Positions 31,014 through 32,291 of a DNA stretch of 32,291 nt are shown in pieces; the first letter of the stretch is position 1, and every line of letters starts with the position of its first letter. The position numbers and the translations under genes are program-made. The notes under the pieces were generated by a model, which had not been told where the DNA came from, ran no database searches, and saw nothing but the letters and a program-made list of their open reading frames with translations. Source of the stretch: Sphingomonas panni (lineage in GTDB: Bacteria > Pseudomonadota > Alphaproteobacteria > Sphingomonadales > Sphingomonadaceae); NCBI RefSeq assembly GCF_022664435.1, contig NZ_JAKREU010000016.1, forward strand, positions 1 through 32,291. The letters are read 5' to 3'.

Positions 31014-31260
31014 CGCCTGTCCCCTTGTTCGTTGGGCACGACCGGTAACGACAGGCGCGCGACAACGCCATGCCGGGTGGGCCGCAAATTTTTCCCTTAA
31101 CGCAGCGAACCGATCGGCGGGCGGAGCCGGCGACGGGAAACTCGGTACGGATGCGAACCAATTCACTGTATACGCTCTGTTTTGTGAACCGCACCTCGCT
31201 CGAAAACCGGGTCGTTGCCAAGTCGAAGCGCCCACTGAAAGGGACGCGCGTTAATACTCC

Positions 31261-31298
31261 TTCAACAATGCTTAATATTCATGCAATCCATTGTTAAA
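31261..31298. promoter_or_regulatory. AT-rich inverted repeat upstream of the chemotaxis receptor
   Basis: The 377-base gap 31014-31390 holds no convincing gene. Within it, 31245-31310 is clearly AT-rich for this genome. TTCAACAATG (31261-31270) and CATTGTTAAA (31289-31298) form a 10-base inverted repeat with one mismatch and an 18-base spacer. It is probably in the control region of the receptor gene at 31391, about 95 bases away. No sigma-28 consensus was recognised. Confidence 0.35.
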
Positions 31299-31390
31299 TT
31301 CATCCGCCCTATTCCCGTACGACGGACGATCTGACGACTGCCGGATAGCAGGTAGTTTTCAGTTGTCGCACGAGCGGGGGGATCACACGA

Positions 31391-32291
31391 ATGCGTTCAA
31401 CCATTAAAGCCAAACTGGGAATAACTTTTGCTGTCGTCGTGACGATGTTGATTGCGATCGTCGTGATCGGGGTCAGCCGAATGTCGCAGATGAATGCCGA
31501 TATCGGCGACGTCATCGACGGACCGGCTGCACGGCAGTCACGGTCGCTGCGCGTGCAGGTCGAGGTGAACGAAGTCATCCGCCTCGAAAAGAACATGGTC
31601 ATTTCGCGCGATCCGGCGCAGATACGGCAGTTCGAACAGGATTCCGTCGCCAAGATCGCGACGACGACCGACCTGATCCGTGACGCGGTGGACAAGGCGC
31701 CGGATCCGGCCAAGCCGCGCTGGGCGGCGGCCGCAGCCGAATGGGAGGAATTCCGACAGATCAATTCGAATGTCCGCACGCTCGCGCTTGCCGGCAAGGG
31801 GGAGGAAGCGGGGCTTCAGTCGATTTCCCGGTCGCGCGCAGTCGTGAAGAAGCTGTACGCCGTTCTCGACGACATCGTTGCGACCAACACCACGCTGATG
31901 AACGGCGCCAAAGCCACGACGGCCGCCAGCTATGAAAGCGCGCGGACGACGCTGGTCGGCGTGGCGATCGCCGCGATCCTGATCGCCATCGGCAGCGCGG
32001 TGTGGGTCAGCCTGATCGTGTCGCGCGGGTTGAAGCAGCTGGGCATCGCGCTGGACACCGTGGCAGGCGGCGACCTGACGCAGACGATCGAGGTGCGGAT
32101 CAACGACGAGATCAAGGATCTGGTGGAGACGACCAATTCGATGATCGAACGGCTGCGGGTCGTGGTGGGCGATGCGTCGAGTGCCGCCGACAATGTCGCC
32201 GCCGGCAGCCAGCAGCTTTCCGCGTCGTCGGAACAGGTGAGCCAGGGTGCGACCGAACAGGCCGCCGCCGCCGAGGAAGCATCCGCTTCGA
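31391..32291 (+). CDS. Methyl-accepting chemotaxis protein (3' end cut by window)
   Basis: The frame is open from ATG 31391 to the window end (300 codons). GGGGGGA lies about 8 bases before the start. Order of parts: a basic N-terminus (MRSTIKAKLG), TM1 about 10-28, a periplasmic helical region (about 29-185; EVIRLEKNMVISRDPAQ, AEWEEFRQINSNVRTLA) typical of four-helix-bundle 4HB_MCP sensors, TM2 about 187-210 (GVAIAAILIAIGSAVWVSLIV), a HAMP domain (about 211-263, ending NSMIERLRVVV) and the start of the methylated signalling helix (SASSEQVSQGATEQAAAAEEASAS). It should sense a small ligand or energy state and signal to CheA/CheW; those genes are outside the window. Confidence 0.93.
   Translation, partial: MRSTIKAKLGITFAVVVTMLIAIVVIGVSRMSQMNADIGDVIDGPAARQSRSLRVQVEVNEVIRLEKNMVISRDPAQIRQFEQDSVAKIATTTDLIRDAVDKAPDPAKPRWAAAAAEWEEFRQINSNVRTLALAGKGEEAGLQSISRSRAVVKKLYAVLDDIVATNTTLMNGAKATTAASYESARTTLVGVAIAAILIAIGSAVWVSLIVSRGLKQLGIALDTVAGGDLTQTIEVRINDEIKDLVETTNSMIERLRVVVGDASSAADNVAAGSQQLSASSEQVSQGATEQAAAAEEASAS

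Noticed and set aside
31070..31297. 75-codon ORF in the gap before the chemotaxis gene
   Set aside because: No ribosome site, no hydrophobic or conserved pattern, and codon choice unlike the genome; the region is better explained as regulatory.

Overview
The window looks like chromosome from a GC-rich alphaproteobacterium, most likely Sphingomonas or a close relative. The basis is protein recognition and context: plsY, dprA and topA on one strand, a C4-pathway hemA, a glyA - small ORF - nrdR block, a glutathione-dependent formaldehyde dehydrogenase, a large TonB-dependent receptor, and intergenic palindromic repeats of kinds common in sphingomonads. No rRNA or tRNA gene and no CRISPR array was seen. 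No search could be run, so family names rest on motifs, length and context.

Layout. 1-127: the 3' end of an IS5-type transposase. 299-5400 (minus): plsY, dprA, an unrecognised 216-residue gene and topA. 5499-7750 (plus): murI and hemA, separated by a repeat pair, a run of 13 G and a short palindrome. 7902-9774 (minus): a degenerate GGDEF protein, a DUF3429-like membrane protein and a small lipoprotein. 9846-13686 (plus): rpiB, glyA, a 50-residue ORF, nrdR, a GIY-YIG ORF that runs without a stop into a TrmJ-type RNA methyltransferase. 13832-14137 (minus): chorismate mutase-like protein. 14240-16318 (plus): a small secreted protein, rpsD with a hairpin-rich 3' region, and a secreted DUF6624-like protein. 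16409-17448 (minus): a lipoprotein overlapping rlpA by 4 bases. 17567-22105 (plus): frmA/adhC, then four tightly overlapping genes that look like an L-fucose uptake and oxidation operon (aldo/keto reductase, SDR, mutarotase, FucP). 22096-23931 (minus): amidohydrolase with a CIA30-like tail. 24006-29923 (plus): DacB-type peptidase, TonB-dependent receptor, beta-lactamase-fold serine hydrolase. 30084-31013 (minus): DUF808 membrane protein. 31391-end (plus): a methyl-accepting chemotaxis protein cut by the window edge.

The most striking non-genic content is repetitive. One family (here called family S, built on CGTTCGGTTCGAGCAGCTTC) occurs as half units or as full, roughly 120-base inverted pairs at 12481-12618, 12908-12958, 13698-13820, 28614-28733 and 29943-30063. 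Two genes are bracketed by oppositely oriented copies: the GIY-YIG endonuclease gene and the serine hydrolase gene. A second family (family R, GTCATCCCAGCGAAGGCTGG) occurs as inverted pairs at three intergenic sites, with a CCCGC variant beside topA. A third, MITE-like element lies between hemA and the GGDEF gene.

The best candidate for something undescribed is the single-domain GIY-YIG endonuclease gene enclosed by inverted family S repeats, whose normal stop has been lost into the repeat so that it reads in frame into trmJ. The arrangement recalls RAYT/REP modules but with a different nuclease. This is a hypothesis from arrangement only.
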